Counted from the first letter of the stretch, positions 1-9,059 are shown. The stretch: DNA of 64,000 nt from JALNZU01 sp964463695 (GCA_964463695.1 CAYXCZ010000007.1:78303-142302); one strand, 5' to 3'. Notes: a model not told the origin generated them from the letters alone. Made by a program: numbers and translations.

Positions 1-1236
1 ATTCTAGGTTTTGGTCGTGAAGGAAAGTCAACACTAAAGTTTTTGCTCGAGTGGTTGCCCGAAGCAGAGATAGGTATCGCTGATTTAAATCCTGTCCCGA
101 CTGACATACTAAATAACAACCCCAATATCTGCACCTATAGTGGTGAGTGCTATTTGGAAGCAATAAGTAAGTATGAATTAATCATCAAAACACCCGGAAT
201 TCCAGGCCGATTCTTGTCATTGAGAGATGATCAAATACTGACATCCCAAACAGATTTATTTCTTGCTGCATTTCATAAGCAAACGATAGGTGTGACCGGC
301 ACAAAAGGAAAAAGCACAACCTCGAGTTTAATTCATCACTTGCTCCTGAATACCGGATTTAAGTCCATTTTAACGGGTAATATTGGGATACCTTGTTTTG
401 ATATCCTTCCACAAATTACTGACGATTCAAAAGTAGTGTTCGAATTGTCAGCAAATCAACTTGAATATGTAAGACATTCTCCCGCTATTGCCATTCTTCT
501 TAATATTTACGAGGAGCATCTGGATCATTTCGGAACTTTTGAAGCGTATAAAAACGCAAAACTTAACCTGATTATTAACGCGCTTCCTGGTGATACACTT
601 ATCCTCCACAACGACCTTGCTTTAAATTTAAACCTTCAAAATGTGAAGATTGAGCTCTTCCCCTCGGTAAAATACCCTGATTCATTCGATTTGAAACTCC
701 CGGGCGAACATAATCAATGGAATGCGCAGGCAGCAATTCTGGCATGTTCGGCAGCAGGTGCTGGTTTTGAATCATTAAAAGCTCATCTCGCCACTTTTAA
801 AGGACTTCCTCATCGATTGGAATATGTAGGAGAAAAGGCAGGTGTTCATTTTTATAATGATAGCATTGCTACCATTCCTGAAGCCTGTATTGCTGCTCTT
901 CAAACTTTTAAGAAGGTTGATTTTCTGTTTCTGGGAGGGTTCGACCGCGGAATTCATTATTCAATTCTCACTGATTACATAAAAAATCATCCGGTTCGGC
1001 ATATTTTGCTCACAGGTGATGCGGGTAAACGTATTGGTAATGATTTAACTGACTTAAAACATCCAGGTATTACTTTGCATTATTTTAAAACCATGGAAGA
1101 AGCTTTTCGTATCATCCACGACTTGAAACAAACCGGTGATGTTTGTTTACTTTCACCTGCCGCAGCAAGCTACGATCAATACAAAAATTTTGAGCATCGT
1201 GGCGAAGTTTTTAAGTCGTTAGTCGCAGACTTTTAG
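1..1236 (+). CDS. murD: UDP-N-acetylmuramoylalanine--D-glutamate ligase, 5' truncated by the window edge
   Basis: MurD adds D-glutamate to UDP-MurNAc-L-Ala in the cytoplasm, using ATP, during peptidoglycan precursor synthesis. The reading frame is open from base 1 (I-L-G-F-G-R-E-G-K-S), which matches the N-terminal nucleotide-binding GxGxxG region of MurD, so the start codon lies left of the window; about 35-40 residues are missing compared with the usual ~450. The Mur ligase P-loop GTKGKST is visible near codon 99. Downstream are the ELSANQLE and HLDHFG segments of the central domain, the HNQWNAQAA segment and the C-terminal LLSPAAASYDQYKNFEHRGEVF motif, which is typical of MurD. The stop is TAG. 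The next gene is convergent, 27 bp away. Confident identification. Confidence 0.95.
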   Translation: MLGFGREGKSTLKFLLEWLPEAEIGIADLNPVPTDILNNNPNICTYSGECYLEAISKYELIIKTPGIPGRFLSLRDDQILTSQTDLFLAAFHKQTIGVTGTKGKSTTSSLIHHLLLNTGFKSILTGNIGIPCFDILPQITDDSKVVFELSANQLEYVRHSPAIAILLNIYEEHLDHFGTFEAYKNAKLNLIINALPGDTLILHNDLALNLNLQNVKIELFPSVKYPDSFDLKLPGEHNQWNAQAAILACSAAGAGFESLKAHLATFKGLPHRLEYVGEKAGVHFYNDSIATIPEACIAALQTFKKVDFLFLGGFDRGIHYSILTDYIKNHPVRHILLTGDAGKRIGNDLTDLKHPGITLHYFKTMEEAFRIIHDLKQTGDVCLLSPAAASYDQYKNFEHRGEVFKSLVADF

Positions 1237-1263
1237 CCTTAATAACTTCCTGCAAATTTCACA

Positions 1264-2202
1264 TTACGGAAGTTCTCCCGGGTGATTTCCTGGAGGCAGA
1301 GGCCTTTCTTTCTTTGGTGATATTGCAGGCAATAAAGGCTTCCATCCATCCTCTTCGGTTGAGCCCGATTGAATAACAGTACCTTCTCCCATCATGATAT
1401 TGATTACTTCAGAGGTTCCAACTTGTCGGTAGGATGGAGGTGGCAAGAAAAACTCTTCCCTGACAGGAGTTTCCCTGGCCTGAATAACTTCCATAACATT
1501 AGGTCCATATGGAGTTTTAAGTACCGATCGCATTACAAGTCCGTCGTTGACAGCATTTACCCAGGCATCACTTTCACGCGCAGCAGACAAAGCCGTTGGC
1601 CGACTGAAAAGCCGCATCATCGTATTTAATTTATGTAATGAGATGCCGCTATAAGGTCGAATCTGCTGTGTTATCCATACTTGTTCCAACTCCATTGTAT
1701 CGAGCTTTATGAGGTGTTTATGCGAACTTAGGTTCAAAATTGTAGCTACTGAGTCTGTTGATTCAATCGAAAATCGTTTTAACAATGTAGTATCCACCTC
1801 ACTTGATTTCATTTCAATCAACAAGTTATCAAACTCTTTACGTGCTTTTTCACGTTCTTGTTCGGGTAACTGCTCAATCATTATTAGTGTTTGCTGCTCT
1901 ATGGTAGAAATAAATTGTTGTTTCAATGTATCGGAGGATCCCGACCAGTATACCAACTGACGGGGAAATATAATTGTGACCCCTTCGCTCAATAAATCAA
2001 AAATAAAGGTGGATGTCTGATTTTCAACTCTTACTTTTTGACCTTCGATGAACAAACTTTGCATTTGGAAATTACCAAAACGATCCTCTTTCTTTTCCAC
2101 AATCAACCAACCTGCCATTGAAAAACCGGCATACAGTAATGCTGTGAGTATAAAAAAGAATCTTGTCCAATTTGTTGGTAACACAAATGTTTTTAAGTTC
2201 AT
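1264..2202 (-). CDS. Hypothetical membrane-anchored or secreted protein
   Basis: I do not recognise this 312-residue protein. It has one hydrophobic segment near residues 13-34 that could be a membrane anchor or an uncleaved signal, followed by a soluble, probably extracytoplasmic region. There is a charged, probably helical stretch around residues 105-145 (QLPEQEREKARKEF) and a proline-rich, basic tail (SPKKERPLPPGNHPGELP). The central region (QSLFIEGQKVRVENQ) faintly recalls DUF4412-type Bacteroidota periplasmic proteins, but I cannot confirm this. It is convergent with murD and divergent from the TPR gene. A TATCTTTG box at 2281-2288 on the minus strand could be its promoter. Confidence 0.6.
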   Translation of the reverse strand: MNLKTFVLPTNWTRFFFILTALLYAGFSMAGWLIVEKKEDRFGNFQMQSLFIEGQKVRVENQTSTFIFDLLSEGVTIIFPRQLVYWSGSSDTLKQQFISTIEQQTLIMIEQLPEQEREKARKEFDNLLIEMKSSEVDTTLLKRFSIESTDSVATILNLSSHKHLIKLDTMELEQVWITQQIRPYSGISLHKLNTMMRLFSRPTALSAARESDAWVNAVNDGLVMRSVLKTPYGPNVMEVIQARETPVREEFFLPPPSYRQVGTSEVINIMMGEGTVIQSGSTEEDGWKPLLPAISPKKERPLPPGNHPGELP

Positions 2203-2280
2203 AGATTTAACAAATTACTTATCAATGTATTACATTTTTTAATAACAATCTGAGAATCAAAAACTCAGCTTTACAATAGC

Positions 2281-2288
2281 CAAAGATA
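2281..2288 (-). promoter_or_regulatory. Candidate -7 box of the hypothetical gene at 1264-2202
   Basis: The minus strand reads TATCTTTG, matching the Bacteroidota -7 consensus TAnnTTTG, about 80 nt upstream of the start codon. No good -33 TTG at the preferred distance was seen. Confidence 0.35.
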
Positions 2289-2329
2289 AAAATTTACATC
2301 CCAAATGGGTTTTATAATGGAAAAAAATC

Positions 2330-2337
2330 TACCTTTG
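2330..2337 (+). promoter_or_regulatory. Candidate -7 box of the TPR membrane protein gene
   Basis: TACCTTTG matches TAnnTTTG and lies 23 nt before the ATG at 2361, which predicts a short leader. Confidence 0.5.
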
Positions 2338-2360
2338 CACCTCAAAAATAAGCAGATACC

Positions 2361-3053
2361 ATGTCAAAAGAAAAAGAAATTCTCAAAAGCGGTGACGAAA
2401 AACTAGAAGTTGTTGAGGAAGCGTTGAGTAAAACCGAGAAATTTATTGAAAACAATCAAAAAATTATCAGTATTGTAGTTGGTGTTTTGGTTGTGATCGT
2501 ATTGGGTTATTTTGGATTGAAAAGATACTATTTCGAACCACGTGAGAAAGAAGCTCAGGTTCAGATGTTTGCTGCAGAAAAGTACTTTGAACTTGATTCA
2601 TTGAATAAAGCCCTGTTTGGCAACGATAATAATCCTGGATTCATTGATATCATCAGCCAATATGGTTCAACAAAAGCAGGTAATCTAGCTAAGTATTATG
2701 CAGGTATCTCATTTTTACGTCAGGGCAATTATCAGGAAGCAATCAATTACCTGAAAAAGTTCGATGCTATCGACAACATTATCGGACCTTTAGCAATTGG
2801 CGCAACAGCTGATGCCTATGTTGAATTGAACGATCTTGGAAAAGCTGCTGAATTATATGTTAAAGCTGCTAAACAAAGTGATAACGAGTTTACAAAACCA
2901 TTGATGCTTTTCAAAGCCGGAAGAGTTTATGAATTGAATAACAATTTCAAAAAGGCAAGTGAAGTTTACGAAATAATCAAAAAAGACTTCCCTAATTCAA
3001 CAGAAGGCCGCACAATTGATAAATACCTTGAGCGCGCCAAAGGAAAAGTATAA
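2361..3053 (+). CDS. Membrane-anchored tetratricopeptide repeat protein
   Basis: The 230-residue protein has a charged N-terminal cytoplasmic stretch (residues 1-33), one transmembrane helix near 35-54 (IISIVVGVLVVIVLGYFGL) and a soluble C-terminal part with TPR-like helical pairs, for example AKYYAGISFLRQGNYQEAI and PLMLFKAGRVYELNNNFKKA. This layout is like the YfgM/TolA-like TPR family, whose E. coli member is a periplasmic inner-membrane protein linked to the SecYEG translocon and BamB; that role here is inference. A terminator follows directly, so the gene is probably monocistronic. Confidence 0.8.
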   Translation: MSKEKEILKSGDEKLEVVEEALSKTEKFIENNQKIISIVVGVLVVIVLGYFGLKRYYFEPREKEAQVQMFAAEKYFELDSLNKALFGNDNNPGFIDIISQYGSTKAGNLAKYYAGISFLRQGNYQEAINYLKKFDAIDNIIGPLAIGATADAYVELNDLGKAAELYVKAAKQSDNEFTKPLMLFKAGRVYELNNNFKKASEVYEIIKKDFPNSTEGRTIDKYLERAKGKV

Positions 3054-3076
3054 ATTGCTTTTCAAAAGAAATAATT

Positions 3077-3103
3077 AACCTGGCAATTTTGTCAGGTTTT
3101 TTT
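3077..3103 (+). terminator. Intrinsic terminator after the TPR gene
   Basis: The inverted repeat AACCTGGCA/TGTCAGGTT (3077-3085 and 3090-3098, one G-U pair) has a 4-nt loop and runs into seven T at 3097-3103. Confidence 0.85.
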
Positions 3104-3120
3104 ATTCGTTCATTTTTCTA

Positions 3121-3128
3121 TTTTTGTT
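3121..3128 (+). promoter_or_regulatory. Candidate -7 box of fmt
   Basis: TATTTTTG matches TAnnTTTG and lies 20 nt before the fmt ATG at 3149, just past the preceding terminator. Confidence 0.5.
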
Positions 3129-3148
3129 AATCACAAATTAATTCACTG

Positions 3149-4114
3149 ATGCGTATCGCTTTTTTTGGGACTCCTGATTTCGCAGCTGAACAACTCGAAT
3201 ACCTTATTAAACAAGGAGTTGAAATAGTTGCAATTGTTACAGCACCTGATAAGCCAGCAGGTCGTGGCAAAATACTGAGTCAATCATCTGTTAAGGCAGT
3301 TGCACTTAAATATATGATCCCCGTTTTTCAGCCAACAAATTTAAAAGACCCTTCTTTTATCAATGATTTGAAAAGCTTATGTGCTGATCTTTTTGTGGTT
3401 ATTGCTTTTAGAATGCTGCCCGAAGTTATTTGGAATTTACCACCACTTGGGACTTTCAACCTACATGCATCCTTGCTGCCACAGTACAGAGGTGCTGCTC
3501 CGATCAACCGTGCAATCATCAATGGTGAAAGCAGAACAGGCCTTACTACTTTTTTTATCAATGAGACAATTGATACGGGACATATCCTTAAGCAGGTTGA
3601 GATCGAAATAGGTGCTAATGAAACAGCAGGTGAGTTGCATGATCGAATGATTGAAGAAGGCAAGAAATTGATCATAAATACTTTGCAAGATATCGAACAC
3701 GGAAGATCAACTGTATTGGCTCAAGCATCTGTTATTACAGATTCCACACTTTTGAAAACTGCACCAAAACTTTATAAAGAGGATGGGAAAATAATTTGGG
3801 GAAAAGAAGGAAATGAAATTCATAATCAAATCAGAGGATTGAGCCCACATCCCGGAGCTTTCACTCAATTAATTGATAATGAAGGAAATACTTTAGATAT
3901 TAAAATTTACAGAAGTGAATTTGAGAGCAAATTTCATGACGAAGCCCAATTCACCCTTATGACAGACAACCGAACTTATTTAAAAGTTGCATTGAGAGAT
4001 GGCTATTTGCATTTGAATCAACTACAGCAAGCAGGAAAAAAGACTCTTTTCCAAAAAGAGTTTTTAAACGGTTTCAAATTTAGTGGAAAGTGGAGTGTAA
4101 ATCTTGCCTACTAG
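3149..4114 (+). CDS. fmt: Methionyl-tRNA formyltransferase
   Basis: Fmt transfers a formyl group from 10-formyltetrahydrofolate to initiator Met-tRNA. The 321-residue length is normal for the family. The N-terminal RIAFFGTPDFA start and the SLLPQYRG signature (residues 108-115) are present. By alignment with the E. coli enzyme (N106, H108, D144) the catalytic triad should be N104, H106 and D142. The C-terminal half includes the WGKEGNEIHNQIRGLSPHPGAFT segment of the OB-fold tRNA-binding domain. It stands alone between a terminator and the HU gene and is not linked to def here. Confidence 0.97.
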   Translation: MRIAFFGTPDFAAEQLEYLIKQGVEIVAIVTAPDKPAGRGKILSQSSVKAVALKYMIPVFQPTNLKDPSFINDLKSLCADLFVVIAFRMLPEVIWNLPPLGTFNLHASLLPQYRGAAPINRAIINGESRTGLTTFFINETIDTGHILKQVEIEIGANETAGELHDRMIEEGKKLIINTLQDIEHGRSTVLAQASVITDSTLLKTAPKLYKEDGKIIWGKEGNEIHNQIRGLSPHPGAFTQLIDNEGNTLDIKIYRSEFESKFHDEAQFTLMTDNRTYLKVALRDGYLHLNQLQQAGKKTLFQKEFLNGFKFSGKWSVNLAY

Positions 4115-4230
4115 AGTGTTCAAAACACTGAAAAACAACAGTTTCATCCTTTAAGACTGCTTCATTGAAGCAATATGCAAGTAAATATACCTATTTTAAA
4201 GAAAAATATTCAATTTTTTAGCATAAACAC

Positions 4231-4260
4231 TTGCTTTTGATCAATTATAGTTTATTTTTG
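4231..4260 (+). promoter_or_regulatory. Promoter of the HU gene
   Basis: TTG at 4231-4233, exactly 19 nt, then TATTTTTG at 4253-4260: a full match to the Bacteroidota -33/-7 promoter layout. The predicted start of transcription near 4267 gives a leader of about 33 nt before the ATG at 4300. Confidence 0.75.
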
Positions 4261-4299
4261 TGCCTTGTTCGACCAATATTCTAACTAATATCCAAAAAG

Positions 4300-4572
4300 A
4301 TGAACAAAGCTGAATTAATCGATGTAATGGCTGCAGAAGCCGGTTTAACAAAAGCAGATGCCAAGAAAGCCTTGGACGCTTTTATTGCTTCAACCTCAAA
4401 AGCACTTCAGGAAGGTGACAAAGTTACCTTGGTTGGTTTCGGGACTTTTTCTGTTTCAGGCAGATCTGAAAGAAAAGGACGTAATCCTCAAACTGGCATT
4501 GAAATTAGTATCGCTGCTAAAAAAGTTGTTAAGTTCAAACCAGGTTCTGAATTATCAGCAACAGTAAAATAA
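4300..4572 (+). CDS. hup: HU family DNA-binding protein
   Basis: This 90-residue histone-like protein binds and bends DNA as a dimer and helps compact the nucleoid. It has the family layout: two N-terminal helices (NKAELIDVMA and KADAKKALDAF), the GFGTF turn at residues 46-50, and the beta-arm with the conserved RNP tip (61-63, within GRNPQTG). The proline that intercalates into DNA is P63. It has its own strong promoter and terminator, so it is monocistronic. Confidence 0.95.
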   Translation: MNKAELIDVMAAEAGLTKADAKKALDAFIASTSKALQEGDKVTLVGFGTFSVSGRSERKGRNPQTGIEISIAAKKVVKFKPGSELSATVK

Positions 4573-4593
4573 TTTTTACGTTCTGAAATTATT

Positions 4594-4630
4594 AAAGTCC
4601 TGCTAGTTGTTATCTAACAGGACTTTTTTT
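4594..4630 (+). terminator. Intrinsic terminator of the HU gene
   Basis: Arms AAAGTCCTG (4594-4602) and CAGGACTTT (4618-4626) are perfectly complementary, and a T run extends to 4630. It lies just before the 3' end of the convergent cyoE gene. Confidence 0.85.
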
Positions 4631-4647
4631 ATTTAGTTGTATTACAA

Positions 4648-5514
4648 CTACCTTAAAAATGGATCGATTGAGATTGCAATAATAATTACCAGCACAAAGT
4701 AATTAATCCGCATAAAGTAATAAAACGGATTAAAAGGCGAAGGTTGTTTACTTTTTAAGATACTGGAAAAAACATAAATAAGCCAAAAGACAGCCAATAT
4801 AATCATCAAGGTTACAAATACCGAACTTGTTAAACCGAAGATCGGTAACATTAGAGCAGTTACAGCAGTTGCAAATGTCCATAAAAATGTAAGATACCTG
4901 ATGTGTCGCTCATCATAAACCTCCGTAATAGATGGATAACCAGCTTCAACATACTCATCACCATATTTTAACATAAGCAACCAAAAATGTGGCACTTGCC
5001 AGATAAAAAAGAAAAAAGCTAACACTAGTGCTTGTGTATCAAAAACATTACCACCGCCTGCAACCCAGCCAACTACAGGAGGTATCGCGCCAATAACAGA
5101 TCCGGGGATTACTGCAAAAGCAGTTTTTCGTTTCATGGGGGTATAAATTCCATTGTACCATATCAAAGCAAGCAACCCAAGCTGAAAACCAACAAAGTCA
5201 GAGCCAACCCATATCAAACCAGAGCCAAGCGCAATAAGTATCAAAGCGGTGATCATGGCTCCATTTTTACTGATTCTCCCTGAAGGGATCGGGCGGTTGC
5301 TGGTACGTTTCATCAATTGATCACGATCGCTGTCCTGATAATGATTCAATGCTGAGGATCCGCATGCCAAAATGAAAATGCCAATAGTTGGAAGCAGCAA
5401 GCCCGAGTCAAATACACCTTTTGCAAGCAAATATCCGGCTATGGTGGTCAGCGCTACAGCAAAGGTTATTTTTACTTTACTTAGCTCCGCTAAAAGTCGT
5501 AAATAGTACATCAT
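4648..5514 (-). CDS. cyoE: Protoheme IX farnesyltransferase (heme O synthase)
   Basis: This integral membrane UbiA-family prenyltransferase converts heme B to heme O by adding a farnesyl group, the first step towards heme A for cytochrome oxidase. The polyprenyl-diphosphate site is clear: N57-H58-Y59-Q60-D61 followed by D63, D65 and the MKRTSNRP segment. About nine hydrophobic segments fit the family, and 288 residues is normal. It is the last gene of the cox operon, 59 bp after coxB. The heme A synthase (ctaA) needed for the next step is not in the window. Also called ctaB. Confidence 0.95.
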   Translation of the reverse strand: MMYYLRLLAELSKVKITFAVALTTIAGYLLAKGVFDSGLLLPTIGIFILACGSSALNHYQDSDRDQLMKRTSNRPIPSGRISKNGAMITALILIALGSGLIWVGSDFVGFQLGLLALIWYNGIYTPMKRKTAFAVIPGSVIGAIPPVVGWVAGGGNVFDTQALVLAFFFFIWQVPHFWLLMLKYGDEYVEAGYPSITEVYDERHIRYLTFLWTFATAVTALMLPIFGLTSSVFVTLMIILAVFWLIYVFSSILKSKQPSPFNPFYYFMRINYFVLVIIIAISIDPFLR

Positions 5515-5573
5515 GATATAATTTTAAAAAAGCTGGATCTTTGTCTGATTTTCAGAAAAGTATCTAAGTAGTT

Positions 5574-6485
5574 TTATTTTAGCGTTTTAATATAATCGGT
5601 GATTTGTGAAATTTGTTCATCTGATAGAACTGCCTCATATGAAACCATTAACCCTTTCAAATAGCCTTTAACAACATCAGCGTTGGGTTGTTTAATGGAA
5701 CGTGAAATATAAGCTTCATCAATTACAATTTCTCTTTCAACTCCTTCTGATTCAACTATTTCTGTTTTACCAAAAACCCCTTTAAAAGATGGTCCAATGA
5801 TTTTACTTCCATCTTGAGAATGACAGGTTAGGCATGCGTTTTGCTTCAGAAGCGTTAAGCCGGGATGCTCTTCTGATGTTGATGAGGCTGTAGCAAGCCA
5901 TTGATTGTAACCTGCTTCGTCCAAAACAGTAACACTCGAGAGCATATAACTATGTAATTGTCCGCAATACTCTGCACATAAAATATCAAAACGTCCTTTT
6001 TCCGTAGCTTCAAACCAAAGGAAGTTGTTTTTTCCAGGAACCATATCTTCTTTCATACGAAAAGCCGGAATAAACAATGAGTGAAGCACATCCCTCGAAA
6101 CGAGGTTAATTTTTACTGGTTTTCCTATTGGAACTACCAATGAATCTGTCAGTCTGCCATCGGGATATTCAAATGAAAACTTCCACATCTGGCCATAAGC
6201 AGTTACTTCCAAAGCGCCGGCAGGCACAGTGCGAAGTGGTTTATATCCCATCCAGCCATAGTAAAACATAACCATTACCAACAGTGTAGGAACTGCTGTC
6301 CAAATAATCTCCAACTTATGACTTCCTTCAATATTGGAGGCCACAGGGTTACGCTTTTTGTTGTATCGAAACACAAAAAATAACATAACAATTGTGATTC
6401 CGATCAGAAAAAAGATTGAAATACCTGCTATCACATATAATGAAAAATCTACGCCTTGCGCAAATGTTGATGCTGATGTTCTCAT
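5574..6485 (-). CDS. coxB: Cytochrome c oxidase subunit II fused to cytochrome c (caa3 type)
   Basis: Subunit II takes electrons from cytochrome c and passes them through CuA to heme a. Two transmembrane helices (about residues 15-40 and 58-79) are followed by the cupredoxin domain with a complete CuA set: H135, C170, E172, C174, H178 and M181. A C-terminal cytochrome c domain follows, with heme motif C218-L-T-C-H222 and a likely distal Met in the GLMVSYE region. This fusion defines caa3-type oxidases, which carry their own electron-donor heme. No cleavable signal peptide is obvious. It starts 5 bp after subunit IV, so the genes are co-transcribed. Confidence 0.96.
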   Translation of the reverse strand: MRTSASTFAQGVDFSLYVIAGISIFFLIGITIVMLFFVFRYNKKRNPVASNIEGSHKLEIIWTAVPTLLVMVMFYYGWMGYKPLRTVPAGALEVTAYGQMWKFSFEYPDGRLTDSLVVPIGKPVKINLVSRDVLHSLFIPAFRMKEDMVPGKNNFLWFEATEKGRFDILCAEYCGQLHSYMLSSVTVLDEAGYNQWLATASSTSEEHPGLTLLKQNACLTCHSQDGSKIIGPSFKGVFGKTEIVESEGVEREIVIDEAYISRSIKQPNADVVKGYLKGLMVSYEAVLSDEQISQITDYIKTLK

Positions 6486-6490
6486 GTTAA

Positions 6491-6802
6491 CTAACGGTTA
6501 AAATATTCAAGTGCAGTTAAAATAGTAAAGGCAGCAAAAAGTACTACTACGAGCAGAATCAACCAGGTGTATATTTTCTTTTCGTATTTAAGGTGCATAA
6601 AATAATAGGCAACCACAATCACTTTTACAGTTGCAATTAACAGAGCTGTTGCAACAGAAAGTGCTGCAAGATTGGCCCCAAAAACAGATATTACCACGGT
6701 TACAATTGTTAGAAGCAGCAAAGTTGCCAAAGTACTCCAGTGATCCCTGAATGATGAAATATGAGCTGTGCCCTCTTCTGAATGATCTTTATTTTGTTTC
6801 AT
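6491..6802 (-). CDS. Cytochrome c oxidase subunit IV-type small membrane protein
   Basis: The 103-residue protein has three predicted transmembrane helices (STLATLLLLTIVTVVISVF, then ATALLIATVKVIVVAYYFMHL, then WLILLVVVLFAAFTILTAL). The VIVVAYYFMHLKYEKK segment is typical of the COX4/CyoD-like prokaryotic subunit IV, a structural part of heme-copper oxidases. It sits between coxC and coxB with 5-6 bp gaps, which supports the call. Confidence 0.88.
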   Translation of the reverse strand: MKQNKDHSEEGTAHISSFRDHWSTLATLLLLTIVTVVISVFGANLAALSVATALLIATVKVIVVAYYFMHLKYEKKIYTWLILLVVVLFAAFTILTALEYFNR

Positions 6803-6808
6803 AATATA

Positions 6809-7438
6809 TCAATGAATTAGATAAAACAATGGGAAAAGGTAAATCCAAATAAGGTCGACAAGATGCCAATAAAGACCAGCATTCTCGGTCAAGACATACT
6901 TTTTTGATGTCACCTCTCCTTTTTTTGTCCGGTAGGCCACAACACCTATAAGAATTCCTCCAATAATAATATGAAGCGCATGTAAACCTGTCATCATAAA
7001 ATACAAGAAGAAAAACAATGCCTCACCCTTAGGCAAATTATTGTAATAATCCATTCCCGGGAATAACCCATGATGAATCTTTGAAGACCATTCAAAGTAT
7101 TTTATAACCAAAAAAAGTAATGAAAGTCCAACGGTTGTCATCAAAAGTCGGATTGACTGCGCACTGTTTCCCTTTTGAATTGCGGTAATTGACATGGCTA
7201 TCGTCATACTGCTTACGAGCAGAACAACAGTATTTATAGTTCCCAGCCAAACATTCAATTCGAACGAAGAAAGAAGAAATGCTTCGTGATTCAGCATTCT
7301 ATACACCATATAAACTATAAAAAGCCCCCCAAAAAGCAGAAGCTCTGTAAATAAGAAGAGCCACATTCCCATTTTTGATGCCTCGTCATCCCTGTTATGG
7401 CCTGAGTTGGGCAAATGTAATCCGTGTGCGTGTTCCAT
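6809..7438 (-). CDS. coxC: Cytochrome c oxidase subunit III
   Basis: Subunit III is a structural membrane subunit that stabilises the oxidase and its proton pathway. The 209-residue protein has about five transmembrane helices and family segments ASKMGMWLFLFTELLLFGGLF at the start and GLHALHIIIGG plus AGLYWHLVDLIWIYLFPLFYLI near the end. The five-helix form is usual for bacterial caa3 enzymes. It begins one base after the coxA stop. Confidence 0.95.
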   Translation of the reverse strand: MEHAHGLHLPNSGHNRDDEASKMGMWLFLFTELLLFGGLFIVYMVYRMLNHEAFLLSSFELNVWLGTINTVVLLVSSMTIAMSITAIQKGNSAQSIRLLMTTVGLSLLFLVIKYFEWSSKIHHGLFPGMDYYNNLPKGEALFFFLYFMMTGLHALHIIIGGILIGVVAYRTKKGEVTSKKYVLTENAGLYWHLVDLIWIYLFPLFYLIH

Positions 7439-7439
7439 A

Positions 7440-9059
7440 TCAGTCTTTTATTTCAGGTTTATGTTCAAAATCGTAAGGTCCGTTGAGAGGTATTTCAGGC
7501 ATACGATCAAAGTTCTCTAATGGTGGAGGAGAAAGAGTCTGCCATTCCAGCGTGATACCATTCCAGGGGTTTCTTCCAACATTCTGATTCTTCTTAAGTA
7601 ATCCAGCAAGGAGATTTGACAACATAAGAATAAGACCAACTGCCAAAACCCACGACCCATATGTACTTATCATATTTGGCAGGTGAAACTCAGGAAGATA
7701 ATCATAATACCTGCGTGGCATTCCCATCAAACCAGCGATCAGCATAGGGAAATACAACATATTGAATCCGATAAAGAAAATTACAAAAGCAACATTTGCT
7801 ACCTTAATATTGTACATCTTTCCCCAAATTTTCGGATACCAATAATGTAATGCGCCAAAAAAAGCAAAGCCAGTTCCACCAAACATTACATAATGGAAAT
7901 GCCCTACAACAAAATAAGTGTCGTGAAGGTGAATATCAGTTGCGAGAGCTCCTAATACCAAGCCTGTAAATCCACCGATCATAAACTGAAAAATAAATGC
8001 AAGTGTATAAAGCAACGGAGGTTGTACGTTGATAGAACCCTTATAAAGTGTTGCAACCCAGTTAAATACTTTTATAGCAGTTGGAATTGCAACAAGAAAC
8101 GTCAGCATAGAAAAAACAAATCGCGCGGTTCCACTCATACCTGAAGTAAACATATGATGTCCCCAGATGAAATAGCCAACAAAGGCAATAGCTAAACTTG
8201 AGAACGCAATAGCTTTGTAACCAAATATGGTACGCTGACTAAAAGTCGGCAACATTTCGGAAATGACACCAAAAGCCGGCAAAGCCATGATATAAACAGC
8301 AGGGTGAGAATAAATCCAGAAAAGATGTTGATAGAGAATTGGATCCCCGCCAATGGAAGGATCAAAAAGCCCAACTCCTAAAACGCGCTCAGCTACAATC
8401 ATCAGCAAAGTAATTCCAATGATTGGTGTTGCTAAAAGTTGAATCCACGAGGTTGCATACAGTGACCAGGCAAATAGCGGCATTTTGAGAAATGTCATAC
8501 CTGGGGTTCGTAAACGATGAATTGTAACAATAAAATTAAGACCAGTCAATATAGACGAGAAGCCTATCACGAAAGCTGCCAACACCGACATTGTAACATT
8601 GGTACCAGTTTTAACACTGTACGGGGCATAAAACGTCCAGCCTGTATCAGCAGGTCCGTCACCAAATAATAGCGTCGACAAGGCCATCAATGCACCTATA
8701 ACATAAATCCACCACGAAAGTAGATTTAACCTCGGAAATGAAACATCATCTGTGCCTAACATAATAGGCAGAAAGAAATTTCCGAAAACTGCCGGGATAC
8801 TGGGAATGATAAATAAAAAAATCATTATCACACCATGCATGGTGAAAATCTGATTATAGGTTTTGGCTTCAACAAGATCTTTTCCCGGATTTAATAATTC
8901 ATAACGCATTAATAATCCAAGGGTCACGCCAACCAGAAAAAATGTGATCAGCGAATAAAAATAAAGCAAAGCGATCCTTTTGTGATCAACACTAAAAATC
9001 CAGGAAAAAATCCCTTTTTTAGTTTGAAAAAAGTTGAGATGTGTACTAACTGCTGTCAT
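7440..9059 (-). CDS. coxA: Cytochrome c oxidase subunit I, A2-type
   Basis: Catalytic subunit that reduces oxygen to water at the heme a3-CuB centre and pumps protons. At 539 residues with about 12 helices it is normal size. Metal ligands are visible: H75 (heme a), H252 and H301-H302 (CuB), H387 (heme a3) and H389 (heme a). The helix VI motif reads Y250-S-H-P-A-V-Y256 instead of the GHPEVY of A1 oxidases, so the D-channel glutamate is replaced and the enzyme belongs to the A2 subclass, as in Rhodothermus caa3. A K-channel lysine is likely in TAIK (K330). It follows the SCO gene by 3 bp. Confidence 0.97.
   Translation of the reverse strand: MTAVSTHLNFFQTKKGIFSWIFSVDHKRIALLYFYSLITFFLVGVTLGLLMRYELLNPGKDLVEAKTYNQIFTMHGVIMIFLFIIPSIPAVFGNFFLPIMLGTDDVSFPRLNLLSWWIYVIGALMALSTLLFGDGPADTGWTFYAPYSVKTGTNVTMSVLAAFVIGFSSILTGLNFIVTIHRLRTPGMTFLKMPLFAWSLYATSWIQLLATPIIGITLLMIVAERVLGVGLFDPSIGGDPILYQHLFWIYSHPAVYIMALPAFGVISEMLPTFSQRTIFGYKAIAFSSLAIAFVGYFIWGHHMFTSGMSGTARFVFSMLTFLVAIPTAIKVFNWVATLYKGSINVQPPLLYTLAFIFQFMIGGFTGLVLGALATDIHLHDTYFVVGHFHYVMFGGTGFAFFGALHYWYPKIWGKMYNIKVANVAFVIFFIGFNMLYFPMLIAGLMGMPRRYYDYLPEFHLPNMISTYGSWVLAVGLILMLSNLLAGLLKKNQNVGRNPWNGITLEWQTLSPPPLENFDRMPEIPLNGPYDFEHKPEIKD

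Noticed and set aside
4120..4180. Small hairpins GTGTT/AACAC and GCTTC/GAAGC after fmt
   Set aside because: Neither is followed by a T run and both stems are only five pairs, so they are not convincing terminators.
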